A stretch of 64,000 nt of DNA. Origin: a bacterium. GTDB taxonomy: Bacteria; B130-G9. The DNA lies in NCBI GenBank assembly GCA_035527515.1, contig DATLAJ010000146.1, forward strand, positions 1 to 64,000, given 5' to 3'. Shown in pieces: positions 26,893-36,674 of the stretch. The number at the start of each line of letters is the position of its first letter. Position 1 is the first letter of the stretch. A program made the translations under genes and the position numbers. The notes below the pieces were generated by a model. That model had not been told where the DNA came from, made no database searches, and was given only the letters and a program-made list of their open reading frames with translations.

Positions 26893-28034
26893 TACAGCTC
26901 GTAGCCCTTCCTTTTTAACATCTCGATATACACGTTTTGAAGCGTATCAACCATCTTCTCGACCGTGAACTCGCGCATCATCTTCTCACGCCCCGCCATC
27001 CCGATCTTGCGCCTCAGCTCGGCGGAATCAAGCAACAGCTTGACCTTCTCAATCATAGCGTCCACGTCTCCCGAGGGCACAATGAAACCATTCTCACCGT
27101 CATCGATCAGCTCGCGGATGCCCCCAACTTCGGTAGCGACCACGGGGACCCCAGCCGCCATCGACTCCTGAATCGCGTTTGCCAGGCCCTCGCTGTTAGA
27201 GGACGAGCAGAACACGTCAAACGCTGGGAGAATCCGCTCCACATCATCTCGCGTGCCTGTGAACACCACCCTCTCAGACAAGCCCGCAGCACGCACTAAC
27301 GCCTCAGTTTCTTTTCTCAACTCTCCATCCCCAACGAACATCGCATAGAGATTCGGATACTCTCTCGATAGCCTCTCGATGACCTTGACAAGCATCCTGT
27401 GGTTCTTTTTGGGAACGAGGCGCCCAACTGTGCCTATCAATTGCGCGCTCTCTGGTATCGCCGACTGACTATTCACATGTCTTTTCGCCTCGTCCCGATT
27501 CAGCGACTCTGGCGCCTCGACCGCATTGTGGACAACTAGCATCGGGACATTATTGAGTCCCAGCTTGGTCGCGCTCTTCGCCGCAATCTCGGAATTGATG
27601 ACAACGGCATCAACGCAACGAAAGATCAGCTTTGCTTTCCAGCCCATTGCGTCCAGCACGAATTCAGGCTGATCCTGCAAGAAACCCATCCTGATGGGAA
27701 CTCCGGCCAGCCGACCGCAAACGCCCGCGTAGGCCGTGGTGTAGAAGTTCCAAGAGTGACAGATGTCGCACTCGAGCCGGCGCAAGAGCCGCGTGAGGTG
27801 AAGTGTCCTGCGCAGCACTCCCTTCACAGACTCAGGCAGCTCGACGACCTCTATCCCCAGTGAACGGATGGGCTTGACCCAGTAGCCGCCAGGATTCAGC
27901 AGGACTACCCTTATCGAGAACCGCGAGCGGTCGAAGCCCTTCAGGAAATTGTATAGCTCTCGTTCCGCGCCTCCCTTGCTCAACTGCCCGGTAAGGATCG
28001 CTACTCTTATTGGTCTCTTGATTGCTTTGGCCAT
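26892..28034 (-). CDS. glycosyltransferase family 4
   Basis: About 380 residues. RVAILTGQLSKGGAERELYN has the GGAE motif of GT4 acceptor domains. IGTVGRLVPKKNHRMLV and SEGLANAIQESMAAGVPVVA, with the E-x7-E donor motif, mark the C-terminal Rossmann domain. Part of the polysaccharide operon; the methyltransferase gene stops 12 bases upstream. Confidence 0.93.
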   Translation of the reverse strand: MAKAIKRPIRVAILTGQLSKGGAERELYNFLKGFDRSRFSIRVVLLNPGGYWVKPIRSLGIEVVELPESVKGVLRRTLHLTRLLRRLECDICHSWNFYTTAYAGVCGRLAGVPIRMGFLQDQPEFVLDAMGWKAKLIFRCVDAVVINSEIAAKSATKLGLNNVPMLVVHNAVEAPESLNRDEAKRHVNSQSAIPESAQLIGTVGRLVPKKNHRMLVKVIERLSREYPNLYAMFVGDGELRKETEALVRAAGLSERVVFTGTRDDVERILPAFDVFCSSSNSEGLANAIQESMAAGVPVVATEVGGIRELIDDGENGFIVPSGDVDAMIEKVKLLLDSAELRRKIGMAGREKMMREFTVEKMVDTLQNVYIEMLKRKGYEL

Positions 28035-28046
28035 AACCGCCGAACT

Positions 28047-28862
28047 CTATTCCTTCTTAGCCAAGCAAACTGTGTTACGCCCTTTCTTCAGAAGATCGCC
28101 GAGGCGCCTAACCGCGTTGTTGGGAAAGAAGCGAATGCTGTTTATGAGGCCCCGTGGCGCGAGCTCGGTATGGGTCTCCCACTGAAGCAGCCTTAGGTTT
28201 GCCCGCGCGAAAATCTGTTTGAGCGACCGGATATCGAAGAAGCTGACATGAGGCGAGGGGACGGCTCGTGGCTTGCGTGTCCCCATAATTCTGTTGAGGA
28301 TATAAGGCAAGTTGTCGAACTCGTTCGGGACCTCGATGCAAGCAATCCCGTTGGGCTTGAGAACTCTCGCTACATCTTTCATGAAGACCACGGGCTCGGG
28401 AATATGCTCAAGGACGTGGTTTGAGTGAACCACATCATACTCACCGTCAGGAAGATCGCTCACGAAACCGTGATGGACGTTCAATCCTCGGCTCCTTGCG
28501 ACACCAGCGGCGTATTCAGTCGGTTCCACGCCGAATGCATCGAACCCCACCTCGCTTGCTACTTCGAGAAACTGGCCCGTAGCGCAGCCAATATCGAGTA
28601 TCTTTCGCCCCGGCGCAAGCCTTAAAAGCTCCTCCAGGCGCTGTCGGAAGAATAGCCTCTTGTCGCCGTGGTGCTTGTGATACTCCTCACCTTCGTAGTG
28701 CTTCAGATTCACAAACTCCGTGGCGGGGTTCACGACAAACCGGAATCCGCAGCTGCTACAGACCGCAATCTGCCCAGGAGACGGAATACTCCACAGCTCG
28801 GTCTCCTTCTCACGGAGCTGCAGGTCCGCGCCTTGGCAGATTGGACAGACTTCTCTAGACAT
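28047..28862 (-). CDS. class I SAM-dependent methyltransferase with N-terminal zinc ribbon
   Basis: About 271 residues. The N-terminus has two CxxC knuckles (CPICQG and CSSCGFRF), as in sugar C-methyltransferases of the TylCIII/NovU type and related enzymes. The SAM-binding site is ILDIGCATGQFLEVA, followed by HSNHVLEHIPEP. In a polysaccharide cluster it probably methylates a sugar or the glycan end. ATG 28862 is preferred: AGGAGG lies five bases upstream, inside the end of the O-antigen ligase gene, which it overlaps by eight bases. Confidence 0.88.
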   Translation of the reverse strand: MSREVCPICQGADLQLREKETELWSIPSPGQIAVCSSCGFRFVVNPATEFVNLKHYEGEEYHKHHGDKRLFFRQRLEELLRLAPGRKILDIGCATGQFLEVASEVGFDAFGVEPTEYAAGVARSRGLNVHHGFVSDLPDGEYDVVHSNHVLEHIPEPVVFMKDVARVLKPNGIACIEVPNEFDNLPYILNRIMGTRKPRAVPSPHVSFFDIRSLKQIFARANLRLLQWETHTELAPRGLINSIRFFPNNAVRRLGDLLKKGRNTVCLAKKE

Positions 28863-30345
28863 TACGACCTCCTGCAATCCGGCTCCGAAGGGCGGTTTTT
28901 CGGTGTGAGGGCTTTTCGGAGGATTGCTCGTCCTTCAGCCACAGCGGATGCACGACGAGGGCGGTCAGAAACAGGAACTGGCCAAAGTAGCTATAAAGAG
29001 CGCGGCGCACATAGAGAACTTCGTTGAACAGGTTTGCGACAAGGATCGCAACGAACAGGCACAAGAACTCATTCGCAAGGATTCTTCCTTCAGCGGAAGG
29101 AGAGTGCTTTGCAACATCGCTCCCGGTCTTCCAGATCTTTAACAGAAGCCAGAGATAGATAAGCAGCCCGGGAAGACCTTGATCGATGACGAGATGCATG
29201 TAGCAGTTGTGTGCGCCTCCGAAGCCGTGCTCAAAACCTTTGCCTACCACGATCATGGCTGGGTCTTCTCGCAGCCAGCGGGGATAATTCTCAGTGTATA
29301 TGTGCATTCGGCTTCGGCTGAGCCTCGTAACATCGGTTCCTGTCTTCGTCCTAACCTTATCTACTTGTTTCTGAACCTGCTGCTGGCCTATTTCAAACGG
29401 CTCGCTACCAAAAACTAAGAAAAGCAGCAATGCCCCAATCCCAATTCCTGCAAATGCAAAAGCCCTTCTCCGGGAAAACAATAGCGTGGCCGCCGAATAG
29501 ACGCCGAACATCAAGATGGCGGTTCTGGAATGCGCGTTGAAAAGAGGGTAAATCAGAAGTCCGGAACACGCAGCCAGCCCTAGCCTCATCCAGTTCGACC
29601 TCGAGGATTTAATCTTGGCCACCAAGACGACCAGAGCTGAGATCAGATACAACCTGAGGTGCAAGTGGTGAGGCGACATGGTTCCCACGTAGGAGGAGGG
29701 ACTGTAGCCGTAAACATCATAGTCCCAGAAAGGGCCCACCACCCCCAAGGATTGGAGTGTGGAGAGCAGGCCTTGCACAAGCGCTCCCAGCAAGAAAATG
29801 TTAAGCAGGACATTAACTTGCCTTCGCGTCTTAACTGTCGATAATACAAAGACGAATCCGAGTGCATACGTGAGTAACCTATACCAGCGAATCCCAGACA
29901 TCGGAAATGCGAGCCAGCTAGTTCTCAGGGCAGTGATCACGGTGCTGAATAGGCAAAACGCCACAAAAAAGAAAAGGGGACGGCTTATGGGAGTTTCGGG
30001 TATTCTTAGCCGCTTGCCAACGGCGAAATCCGCTAGATAGGCCACGATGAGCGCCGATCCCATTATGTCATAGGCGCGAATGGGATGCTCTCCGAGAAAA
30101 TAATAGTAGGTAATCGGCAAGCAATATGCGTAGGACAAAGCGAGCAACGCTAGGCCCGCAGTTCGCCTAGCTAGCACAAGAATGAAAAGACCCAGGCCCA
30201 ATATGGAAACGACAAACAGCCCAGGAATAGTCCCAGTGGCTACATATTTGATGCCAAGCGCCGCGAGTCCCAGGAAGGCCAGAATTGTCACACCAGCAAC
30301 TGTAATGGCTTGACTTCTTGGACCACCAACCATTGACTTCGTCAT
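28855..30345 (-). CDS. O-antigen ligase / polymerase family membrane protein (WaaL/Wzy-like)
   Basis: About 496 residues with ten or more hydrophobic segments. The Wzy_C-type signature is a long periplasmic loop followed by GFEHGFGGAHNCYMHLVIDQ, whose conserved H in the GAHN..H stretch is typical of O-antigen ligases. Such enzymes join undecaprenyl-linked glycans to lipid A core or polymerise repeat units; which of these applies is not decidable here. It overlaps the upstream GT4 by four bases and the downstream methyltransferase by eight. Confidence 0.88.
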   Translation of the reverse strand: MTKSMVGGPRSQAITVAGVTILAFLGLAALGIKYVATGTIPGLFVVSILGLGLFILVLARRTAGLALLALSYAYCLPITYYYFLGEHPIRAYDIMGSALIVAYLADFAVGKRLRIPETPISRPLFFFVAFCLFSTVITALRTSWLAFPMSGIRWYRLLTYALGFVFVLSTVKTRRQVNVLLNIFLLGALVQGLLSTLQSLGVVGPFWDYDVYGYSPSSYVGTMSPHHLHLRLYLISALVVLVAKIKSSRSNWMRLGLAACSGLLIYPLFNAHSRTAILMFGVYSAATLLFSRRRAFAFAGIGIGALLLFLVFGSEPFEIGQQQVQKQVDKVRTKTGTDVTRLSRSRMHIYTENYPRWLREDPAMIVVGKGFEHGFGGAHNCYMHLVIDQGLPGLLIYLWLLLKIWKTGSDVAKHSPSAEGRILANEFLCLFVAILVANLFNEVLYVRRALYSYFGQFLFLTALVVHPLWLKDEQSSEKPSHRKTALRSRIAGGRNV

Positions 30346-31580
30346 GAAACACTCTCTCTCGGTGGCTGCCTCTTACCAGGTGTGTGCAGCGCTATGTGAG
30401 CCTTCTTAGCGGGATACCTGCCATTCTTGCTCAACAACCTTTGATAAAGCTCTTCGTATCTCGCCACGCAGCTCTCAATGCTGAAGTCCTTTGCCCGCTC
30501 CTTAACCGCCGCGCGGAGTCGCTCGGCCAGCTCATCATCTGAAAGCACTTGAACTAAAGCATCAGCCAACGCCCTAGAGGCTTTCGGTGGCACAAGAATT
30601 CCAGCACTCCCCTCATCAAGCACCTCGGTTATTCCGCTAACCTTCGTTCCAATGCAGGGCAATCCTGCCGCCATCGCCTCGACCAGAGCTATAGGCAGCC
30701 CTTCCCATAATGAAGAAAGGACGAAGACGTCCATCGCTCGAAGCACGCGAGGTATGTCTCGACGAGCCCCAAGAAATACAAAATTGTCAGTCAGCCCTAG
30801 CCCTTTAACCTGCTCTTCGAGAGGCTCCCTCAGTGAACCATTGCCAACAACAACGAAACGGCAATCAATGCCTGCATCAATAACCAGGCGAGCCGCCTCG
30901 ACAAGATACTTATGGCCCTTTTGTCTAGAGAGGCTCCCCACGGTTCCCACGATCCGCGTTTTTCCAAAACCAATCAGTCTCTTCGCCTCGGCACTTTGAA
31001 TCTTGCCGTCATTGAAGACTGAGAGGTCAACCCCGTTGGGAATCACGAGGATATCTTTCCTCCTGCGCCAGAGATTGGATGCCATGTTCGCGGCCACAGA
31101 GTCCGAGACGGCCGTTCTAATATCGATGTATGGTCTGCATACAATCTCATAGGCCCTCTGGCGAGCTCTTTGAAGGGCATTGGGCGCAAAAGTATTCTGC
31201 TGTGTCATCATAATCGACGGGACATGTGCGCGCTTGGCCGCCATTATTTGCCAAAGCACCGACCAGTTCACCTGACTGTGCAGAATATCGGGTCGAACCG
31301 TGTTCAATAGATGCTTGAAATCTCTTGTGAAACCAACAAGGCCTCGTTTTCTGATTGAGCATTCATGCACAGGAACTCCCAGCTTGAGAATGTCTTCCAG
31401 AAAAGGCCCGGCTCTTTCAAGAGCACAACATACCGACAGATCGTATCTGCCCTTATTCGCCAGCACACGGCACATATCTGTCACGAGCCGTTCGATGCCC
31501 CCGAGCGCCAGCGTTCCGACGAGGTGCATCACCTTGATCTTCGCTGTGTTATCGCTCATGGCAGTCTCACGCATCCTCAT
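30342..31580 (-). CDS. glycosyltransferase family 4
   Basis: About 412 residues. KVMHLVGTLALGGIERLVTD has the GGIE form of the acceptor motif. VGTVGSLSRQKGHKYLVEA and LWEGLPIALVEAMAAGLP (donor E-x7-E) mark the C-terminal half. A basic proline-rich tail (GKRQPPRE) ends the protein. An alternative start at ATG 31559 (MSDNTAKIKV) would remove seven residues and fits homologues better, but no ribosome site decides it. One base separates it from the upstream GT4 stop. Confidence 0.92.
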   Translation of the reverse strand: MRMRETAMSDNTAKIKVMHLVGTLALGGIERLVTDMCRVLANKGRYDLSVCCALERAGPFLEDILKLGVPVHECSIRKRGLVGFTRDFKHLLNTVRPDILHSQVNWSVLWQIMAAKRAHVPSIMMTQQNTFAPNALQRARQRAYEIVCRPYIDIRTAVSDSVAANMASNLWRRRKDILVIPNGVDLSVFNDGKIQSAEAKRLIGFGKTRIVGTVGSLSRQKGHKYLVEAARLVIDAGIDCRFVVVGNGSLREPLEEQVKGLGLTDNFVFLGARRDIPRVLRAMDVFVLSSLWEGLPIALVEAMAAGLPCIGTKVSGITEVLDEGSAGILVPPKASRALADALVQVLSDDELAERLRAAVKERAKDFSIESCVARYEELYQRLLSKNGRYPAKKAHIALHTPGKRQPPRESVS

Positions 31581-31581
31581 T

Positions 31582-32748
31582 CTACATCCAGTCCAATTTC
31601 TTGAGTTCCAGCCCCCACGACTCCTCGAGAATCTTCTTGATCCAAATCATCAGGTCCTCGCGAGTCTTATTCTCTACCCATTTTCTGCCCGCGCGGGACA
31701 GCCTGGCGTAAAGCTCCTCGTCCGAGGCGAGGCGCGTCATTGCGTCAGTCAGAGCATCAACGTCCCGCGGCTTGACCAATAATCCTCTTTCATTGTCCCC
31801 AAGGATTTTTGGGATAGAACTTATTGATGTTGAGATACATGGGAGTCCGTAAAGCATTGCCTCGTTAATTACTTTTGGCCAACCCTCACCGTATAGTGAA
31901 GGTAGGACAAGGACGTGGGACTGTTCATAATGCTTGCGCAGTTCAGCCGGCGGCAGCCACCCGTGAAAAACGACCTGTGAATCCAAACGTAACTCTGAAA
32001 CCAGCCGCTCAGTCTCCTGCCTCAAAGGCCCGTCGCCGACGATGAAAAGCGCGGGCCTAGGGCTAAGGTCTATCCTGGCAAGGGCCTGCATGAGGACGTT
32101 GAGCGCCTTCATATCGCTCAGCCGTCCCACGAATAGATAGCGCATGGGGCTTGACAGTCTCTTTGATGCCGCAATCTCGGCCGTTCGATCGAGATCAGAG
32201 CGATTGATGCTGCTGTTGAACACCGAATAGATGTGGCCCCGATTCCCCTCCCAGGCGGCGTTGACAGTCACCGGCCCGCCGAAGCCTCTTCTCGACAATA
32301 GCCATCGCTGAATCCTGTTCGCGACCGGCTCGCCCTCATAGCCCTCCCACTGGCCCGCGTACTTTGCGCATCGCGGCTTCTTGGTGAACCACAATGCAAT
32401 CGCGCCGAAGATACCCATATTCTCTGGCCCGCGGATGTGTATTGCGTCACAACCTCGCATCGCGCGCAGGATTCGCAAAACATTTCCTGGCATTCCCCAA
32501 ACTCGCCGCAGCCTCGACCAGAGGTCTGACCCGCGGACGACTGGGCAATCCGTTAGACTATACCCGACACTGTAAGCGGTGATGTCATCCGGCGGCGGCT
32601 CTTTCGACACCGGCGCGCAGATGTGAACTTCGTCAAAGAAATCGCCAAATATCCTAAGATCGCGCACGAAATAGCCGGAGCTCATAACCCGGTTTCCAGC
32701 CTGCCAATGCGGAACGTGCGTCGTCGCCAATAGCCTCATCGAAAGCAT
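31582..32748 (-). CDS. glycosyltransferase family 4
   Basis: About 388 residues. The donor domain is clear: YLFVGRLSDMKALNVLMQAL, then PSLYGEGWPKVINEAMLYGL with the E-x7-E pair, then GLLVKPRDVDALTDAM. The N-terminal domain has HIRGPENMGIFG. It overlaps the upstream GT4 gene by 13 bases. Confidence 0.92.
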   Translation of the reverse strand: MLSMRLLATTHVPHWQAGNRVMSSGYFVRDLRIFGDFFDEVHICAPVSKEPPPDDITAYSVGYSLTDCPVVRGSDLWSRLRRVWGMPGNVLRILRAMRGCDAIHIRGPENMGIFGAIALWFTKKPRCAKYAGQWEGYEGEPVANRIQRWLLSRRGFGGPVTVNAAWEGNRGHIYSVFNSSINRSDLDRTAEIAASKRLSSPMRYLFVGRLSDMKALNVLMQALARIDLSPRPALFIVGDGPLRQETERLVSELRLDSQVVFHGWLPPAELRKHYEQSHVLVLPSLYGEGWPKVINEAMLYGLPCISTSISSIPKILGDNERGLLVKPRDVDALTDAMTRLASDEELYARLSRAGRKWVENKTREDLMIWIKKILEESWGLELKKLDWM

Positions 32749-33947
32749 CTCCTGAAGAACATCCGCTGCCGGTCGGTCTCGCTTCTCTTGAAGCGCTCAA
32801 TGCACTCTTCGTAGAACGCGATGTTTTTCTGGACGATGATGTCCGCGGAGAAATTCTCTAAAACCCTCTTTCTCGCATTCTGGCCGAGTCGCTCCGCAAG
32901 GTCTGGATTGTCCAGAACCTCGAGAATCTTGTTGGCGATGTCGGCCGGATCATAGGGGTCGCACAATAGGCCGCTTACGCCGTCCTCGATGATCTCTGGA
33001 CCGGGTCCCGTCCTGCTCGCCACGACCGCTTTGCCGCAGGCCATCGCCTCAATCACAACGTTGCCGAAGGTCTCCATAATGGAAGGGAACACGCAAACTG
33101 CTGCCCTTACGAATAAGTCCCTCAGGCGATCGTGTGGGAAGAAGCCAGTAAACTCTACTCTCGGTCGAACCCACTTGTCCATTCTGGCCTCGAGCTCAGA
33201 CTGGCTAAACATCCCTCGCCCCGGCAGCGGCTCTCGGCCCGCAACAATCAGTCTAGCGTTCGGTCTCTTCCTGAGAACAAATGGCATTGCGTCGACGAGT
33301 TTATCGATTCCTTTCAGTTGATACAGAGTTCCTGCGAAGACGATAAGGTCTGGCTCAGCGCAGCAAGCACCCCCAGGGCAGAACAGAATGGTATCGACGG
33401 CGTTGGGGATCACGCGTGTTAGCTTGGGCCGCAATCTCGCCAGACGGATCGTCTCTTCAAGCACAAACCTGCTTATTGCTGCCAGCGCGTCTGGCTTTCT
33501 CAGAGCCCAGTCCTGAAGCGCAGCCCGCGACCAGCGCGGCCTCACACCTCCGTAGAACGTGTGAAAACGGTGGCTCCCACGAAGCTTGATCACCTTGGGT
33601 CTAGGCACGTCAAACGGGAGAAACGCGGCGTTGCTCTCGGTTGCCTCAATTAGATCAATTGAATTGCCTGAAATGACCTTCTTCAGAAATCTTCTTGCTC
33701 TTAGGATATTCGTTACTGCTGATAGCTTTGGCAACCGTGAAGCCCTCAAATACGTTATCTTGACCCCCATGTCAGTCCACTCACCGTCTTGCGCCCCCAT
33801 ACCCATTACGAAGGCTTTGTGGCCGCGCGCACACAGACCCCTTGCCAGAATCTGCACGGATGTTCCAACTCCGCCGTGTCCCGCAGATGACACCGTTGGG
33901 TATTCAGAACATAAGTAGCAAATATTCATCTCTCCTGCCCCAACCAT
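32736..33947 (-). CDS. glycosyltransferase family 4
   Basis: About 403 residues. MNICYLCSEYPTVSSAGHGG opens the acceptor domain, after a short leader that may be a mis-assigned start. The donor domain has IVFAGTLYQLKGIDKLVDA and METFGNVVIEAMACGKAVVA. The closest relative in this window is the GT4 at 36671, which shares the ET..NVxIEAMACG form. It contains an unusual CPGGACCAEPD insertion. The next gene upstream is 96 bases away. Confidence 0.92.
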   Translation of the reverse strand: MVGAGEMNICYLCSEYPTVSSAGHGGVGTSVQILARGLCARGHKAFVMGMGAQDGEWTDMGVKITYLRASRLPKLSAVTNILRARRFLKKVISGNSIDLIEATESNAAFLPFDVPRPKVIKLRGSHRFHTFYGGVRPRWSRAALQDWALRKPDALAAISRFVLEETIRLARLRPKLTRVIPNAVDTILFCPGGACCAEPDLIVFAGTLYQLKGIDKLVDAMPFVLRKRPNARLIVAGREPLPGRGMFSQSELEARMDKWVRPRVEFTGFFPHDRLRDLFVRAAVCVFPSIMETFGNVVIEAMACGKAVVASRTGPGPEIIEDGVSGLLCDPYDPADIANKILEVLDNPDLAERLGQNARKRVLENFSADIIVQKNIAFYEECIERFKRSETDRQRMFFRRCFR

Positions 33948-34043
33948 CCTGGCAAAAACCCATAGGGCTTGACATCGTCAGTCAGTGATCCACGGCAGAT
34001 CTGCCTGTGTCGCTTTCGAATCAGGTCGATGCATGCGTCAAGA

Positions 34044-35447
34044 TTATCTTTCTTGAAGAACATCATGAATCTCCGAGAGTATGCGATCCCCGCTTTTCCC
34101 AAAACAACTCGCGAATTCATCAGCGATGAAGCTGTTTCTATTCTCCCTCCCCCTCGAGGGGTCCCTGAGAAAACATTCAACAAGATCGGTCAGTTCTTTA
34201 GGTGAAGAGGCGATTTCGACGACCTTGCCTTGAACAATCGGTCTGTAAATATCCTGCTTCCAAAGATCGGAGACAGACACAAGTGGCCTGTCGATTCCAG
34301 GCGGGTCGTAGGCGACGTTGACGACAGGTCTGTCCATCCCTGCAAAATCAAGGGTCACTGTGGAAGGGACACTGATATTCAAAGCCGAATGGAAGATAAG
34401 GTTCATCCACACCTTAACATCTTCGAGGCTGCTACATATCCACGAAACATCTCTTCGGACCTCCCATCCCGGCTCACAAAGGTAACATTCAGGGAACTCT
34501 CTCGCCAATTCGAGAAACTCCGGGTCCGAACCGATGGGGTTCAGGCGAACTACGACCTGAGGCTGCTCAAACAGCGGGTTGTGGCTTATCGCCTCCAGGA
34601 ACTGCCGGAGAATCTGAGCCTCGTGCAGAACCGTTTTGGGAGCGGCAGCCGAATAACAGATTATAGGTCGAGCTGCGTTGAAGCCAACGGTATGTGCGAA
34701 CTCTTCTCGAGGCACGATTAGCATGTTGTTGGCGTGAAAGTCAAACTGTGGGGAGCCGACGGGAATCACCCTCTCAGCTTCCAAGTGGGGATTGACCTCG
34801 ATGACGAAATCTCTCATCCGCTCGTTCCATACCAGCTGTCGATCACAATCCAAGAACACCCGGGCACATTTGTAGATGTTGTTCCAGTTCTGAGGTAGGG
34901 CAACTGTCTTTACGCCTAGGTGCTGGGCAACGAGGACGAAGGCGATCGTCGTCACGTTCATATAGTCAGGAGAGAGGACAACCTTCGGCTGCAACTCCTC
35001 AAGTAAGTCTATTATTGGTCGCGCGTTCTTTGCGAGCCTTGTCCCAAGTTGGCGCAGCACGGAATCAATAGTGCGGATACACACGGGGTGACAGAAGAGA
35101 TGAGAGAGATGCCTCCTCGCCCTCCCAGCAAAGGTAGCTGGTTTGGGCTTGAATGCGTAATACTCGCTCGACACGAACTGGCCTCGGGACTCACGCCATT
35201 TGCCGTGAGCGCTGTTGCCCAACGCATGGAGCCGGGCAAACAGAGGAGGAATCCTGACCTCCGGGAGCTGAAGGACCTGAACCCCTTCAGGCAGGTGCTG
35301 CGCGAACTCGCCGTCCGTAACCCTTGACACTACCGTTACCGGCATGTGCCTGGCGAGTTTCTCCACGAACCCACTGTAAATATATGTCCTAACCTCACTG
35401 CCCCAATGGACAAGGAGGATGGCCCCGCCTTTGGTCGAATCAGACAT
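34044..35447 (-). CDS. GT-B-like surface carbohydrate biosynthesis protein, family not recognised
   Basis: About 467 residues without signal peptide. Alternating beta/alpha predicted from the sequence, PKVVLSPDYMNVTTIAFVLV, VIPVGSPQFDF, IICYSAAAPKTVLHEAQIL and ISVPSTVTLDFAGMDRPVV resemble the GT-B-like proteins of surface polysaccharide loci (capsule synthesis or glycerophosphotransferase-like). The last motif is where such enzymes have their nucleotide or phosphate-binding site. I cannot name a precise family. It is flanked by 96- and 114-base gaps, longer than other junctions here, and the upstream gap is AT-rich, so a local promoter is possible. Confidence 0.65.
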   Translation of the reverse strand: MSDSTKGGAILLVHWGSEVRTYIYSGFVEKLARHMPVTVVSRVTDGEFAQHLPEGVQVLQLPEVRIPPLFARLHALGNSAHGKWRESRGQFVSSEYYAFKPKPATFAGRARRHLSHLFCHPVCIRTIDSVLRQLGTRLAKNARPIIDLLEELQPKVVLSPDYMNVTTIAFVLVAQHLGVKTVALPQNWNNIYKCARVFLDCDRQLVWNERMRDFVIEVNPHLEAERVIPVGSPQFDFHANNMLIVPREEFAHTVGFNAARPIICYSAAAPKTVLHEAQILRQFLEAISHNPLFEQPQVVVRLNPIGSDPEFLELAREFPECYLCEPGWEVRRDVSWICSSLEDVKVWMNLIFHSALNISVPSTVTLDFAGMDRPVVNVAYDPPGIDRPLVSVSDLWKQDIYRPIVQGKVVEIASSPKELTDLVECFLRDPSRGRENRNSFIADEFASCFGKSGDRILSEIHDVLQER

Positions 35448-35561
35448 GGTGCGAGCGATTTCCCATCAGGTTTCTCGGCACTGTTAGATTGTAGTTAGAA
35501 CCTAATATAAGAGGTACCCTAACCTATCGACATAATGCTAAGAACCTTTAATAGCAACCAC

Positions 35562-36674
35562 TTAGGGCGCTACCCAGAACCCAACAGATAATCCCAGAAG
35601 TGCTGCTAGAACCCACGCGTCCTTCCAACTCGGCCTATGGTCACGAAGGGCATAGGCCGATGCAGCCACCAAGATGGCTATCGTACCATATCTGAAATAA
35701 GGCAATACCTTCTCCGTGGATAGCGGCAGATGAAGCATTACCTCCAGGGAGACAAAGAGAAAGGCGAGGGCGATGGCAACGTAGAACACGCTGAGGTATA
35801 GACTCGTCTTGAACCTCAAGCCTTTCAGGGTCTTTAGGGTGAGATAAAGATGTTCCGGATAGAGAGCGGAGAAGAATCCCGGACTTAGCCGCCGGCGCGC
35901 TCCGGAAAAGTGCTGTTTATTTGAGAGAAAGCGCTCGGCTCCCAAATGCGGGAAAGCATTCAGCGCTTGTGAGGTGGAGAGGATCGATATATCGCGCTGG
36001 GACTTGAGCCAAGCTAGTATTTGCTCGAGCTGGGCGAAGGTGAGCTTCATTTGTTCCCCGGGTGCTTCGATCTCGTACTCGTGGAACAGCGCAACAATAA
36101 TACATTCAGGATCTGAGAGCTTTCTGGCGGCCCTGACGGCAGAACGCAGCTGATGTGGGCCGCAGGTTTTGGGCAGGAATCTCAGTCTTGAGCTGCACGC
36201 GCCCACGCCATACTTGTTACTCGCGCAGATGCATCGTAATCCAAGTTCCTCGAGCGCTTTGAGGGTATCGAGATCATAGGTGTTCCAAGGCGGGATGAAG
36301 AGAGCCACCTGCATACCAACCATGTTCTGTAACAAGCGCCTACCATCCTTTATTCTCTCCAGTTGCTCCTCGTATTTTAGACCGCGAAACTCTGAGTTCC
36401 CCGGACCGAGGCCTATGGACTGATGTGAGTATCCATGTAGTGCGACCTCGACAGCACCGGACTCAATTGCATTCTTCAGAATCTCTGCCTTGGAGGGAGA
36501 CAGAGGCACGAGTCCCTGGGGTCCGGCATCCGTGCGATCTCGGGCCACCATATAAGGCACTACGCCAAATGTGCATGAAATGGAATACTTTTTGAAGACT
36601 TCTATTATTCTTACTTCGGTATCCGTCTTGCTGACCGTCGAATAGTCATCATACCGAAAAACAACCGTGATCAT
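35562..36674 (-). CDS. polysaccharide deacetylase-like protein with C-terminal membrane segments
   Basis: About 370 residues. The NodB-type metal site is visible: FRYDDYST (acidic pair), then HGYSHQS (HxxxH), then LFIPPWNTYD. Residues about 285-370 contain three hydrophobic segments. NodB-fold enzymes remove N- or O-acetyl groups from glycans. The membrane tail would hold the enzyme at the inner membrane. Start placed at ATG 36674, which overlaps the upstream GT4 stop (ATGA) and has GAGG eight bases upstream; a start at 36701 is less likely. Confidence 0.82.
   Translation of the reverse strand: MITVVFRYDDYSTVSKTDTEVRIIEVFKKYSISCTFGVVPYMVARDRTDAGPQGLVPLSPSKAEILKNAIESGAVEVALHGYSHQSIGLGPGNSEFRGLKYEEQLERIKDGRRLLQNMVGMQVALFIPPWNTYDLDTLKALEELGLRCICASNKYGVGACSSRLRFLPKTCGPHQLRSAVRAARKLSDPECIIVALFHEYEIEAPGEQMKLTFAQLEQILAWLKSQRDISILSTSQALNAFPHLGAERFLSNKQHFSGARRRLSPGFFSALYPEHLYLTLKTLKGLRFKTSLYLSVFYVAIALAFLFVSLEVMLHLPLSTEKVLPYFRYGTIAILVAASAYALRDHRPSWKDAWVLAALLGLSVGFWVAP

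Noticed and set aside
33926-34183. 85-codon minus-strand frame overlapping the GT-B-like gene end
   Set aside because: It overlaps coding sequence on both sides in another frame and has no domain; shadow of the real genes.
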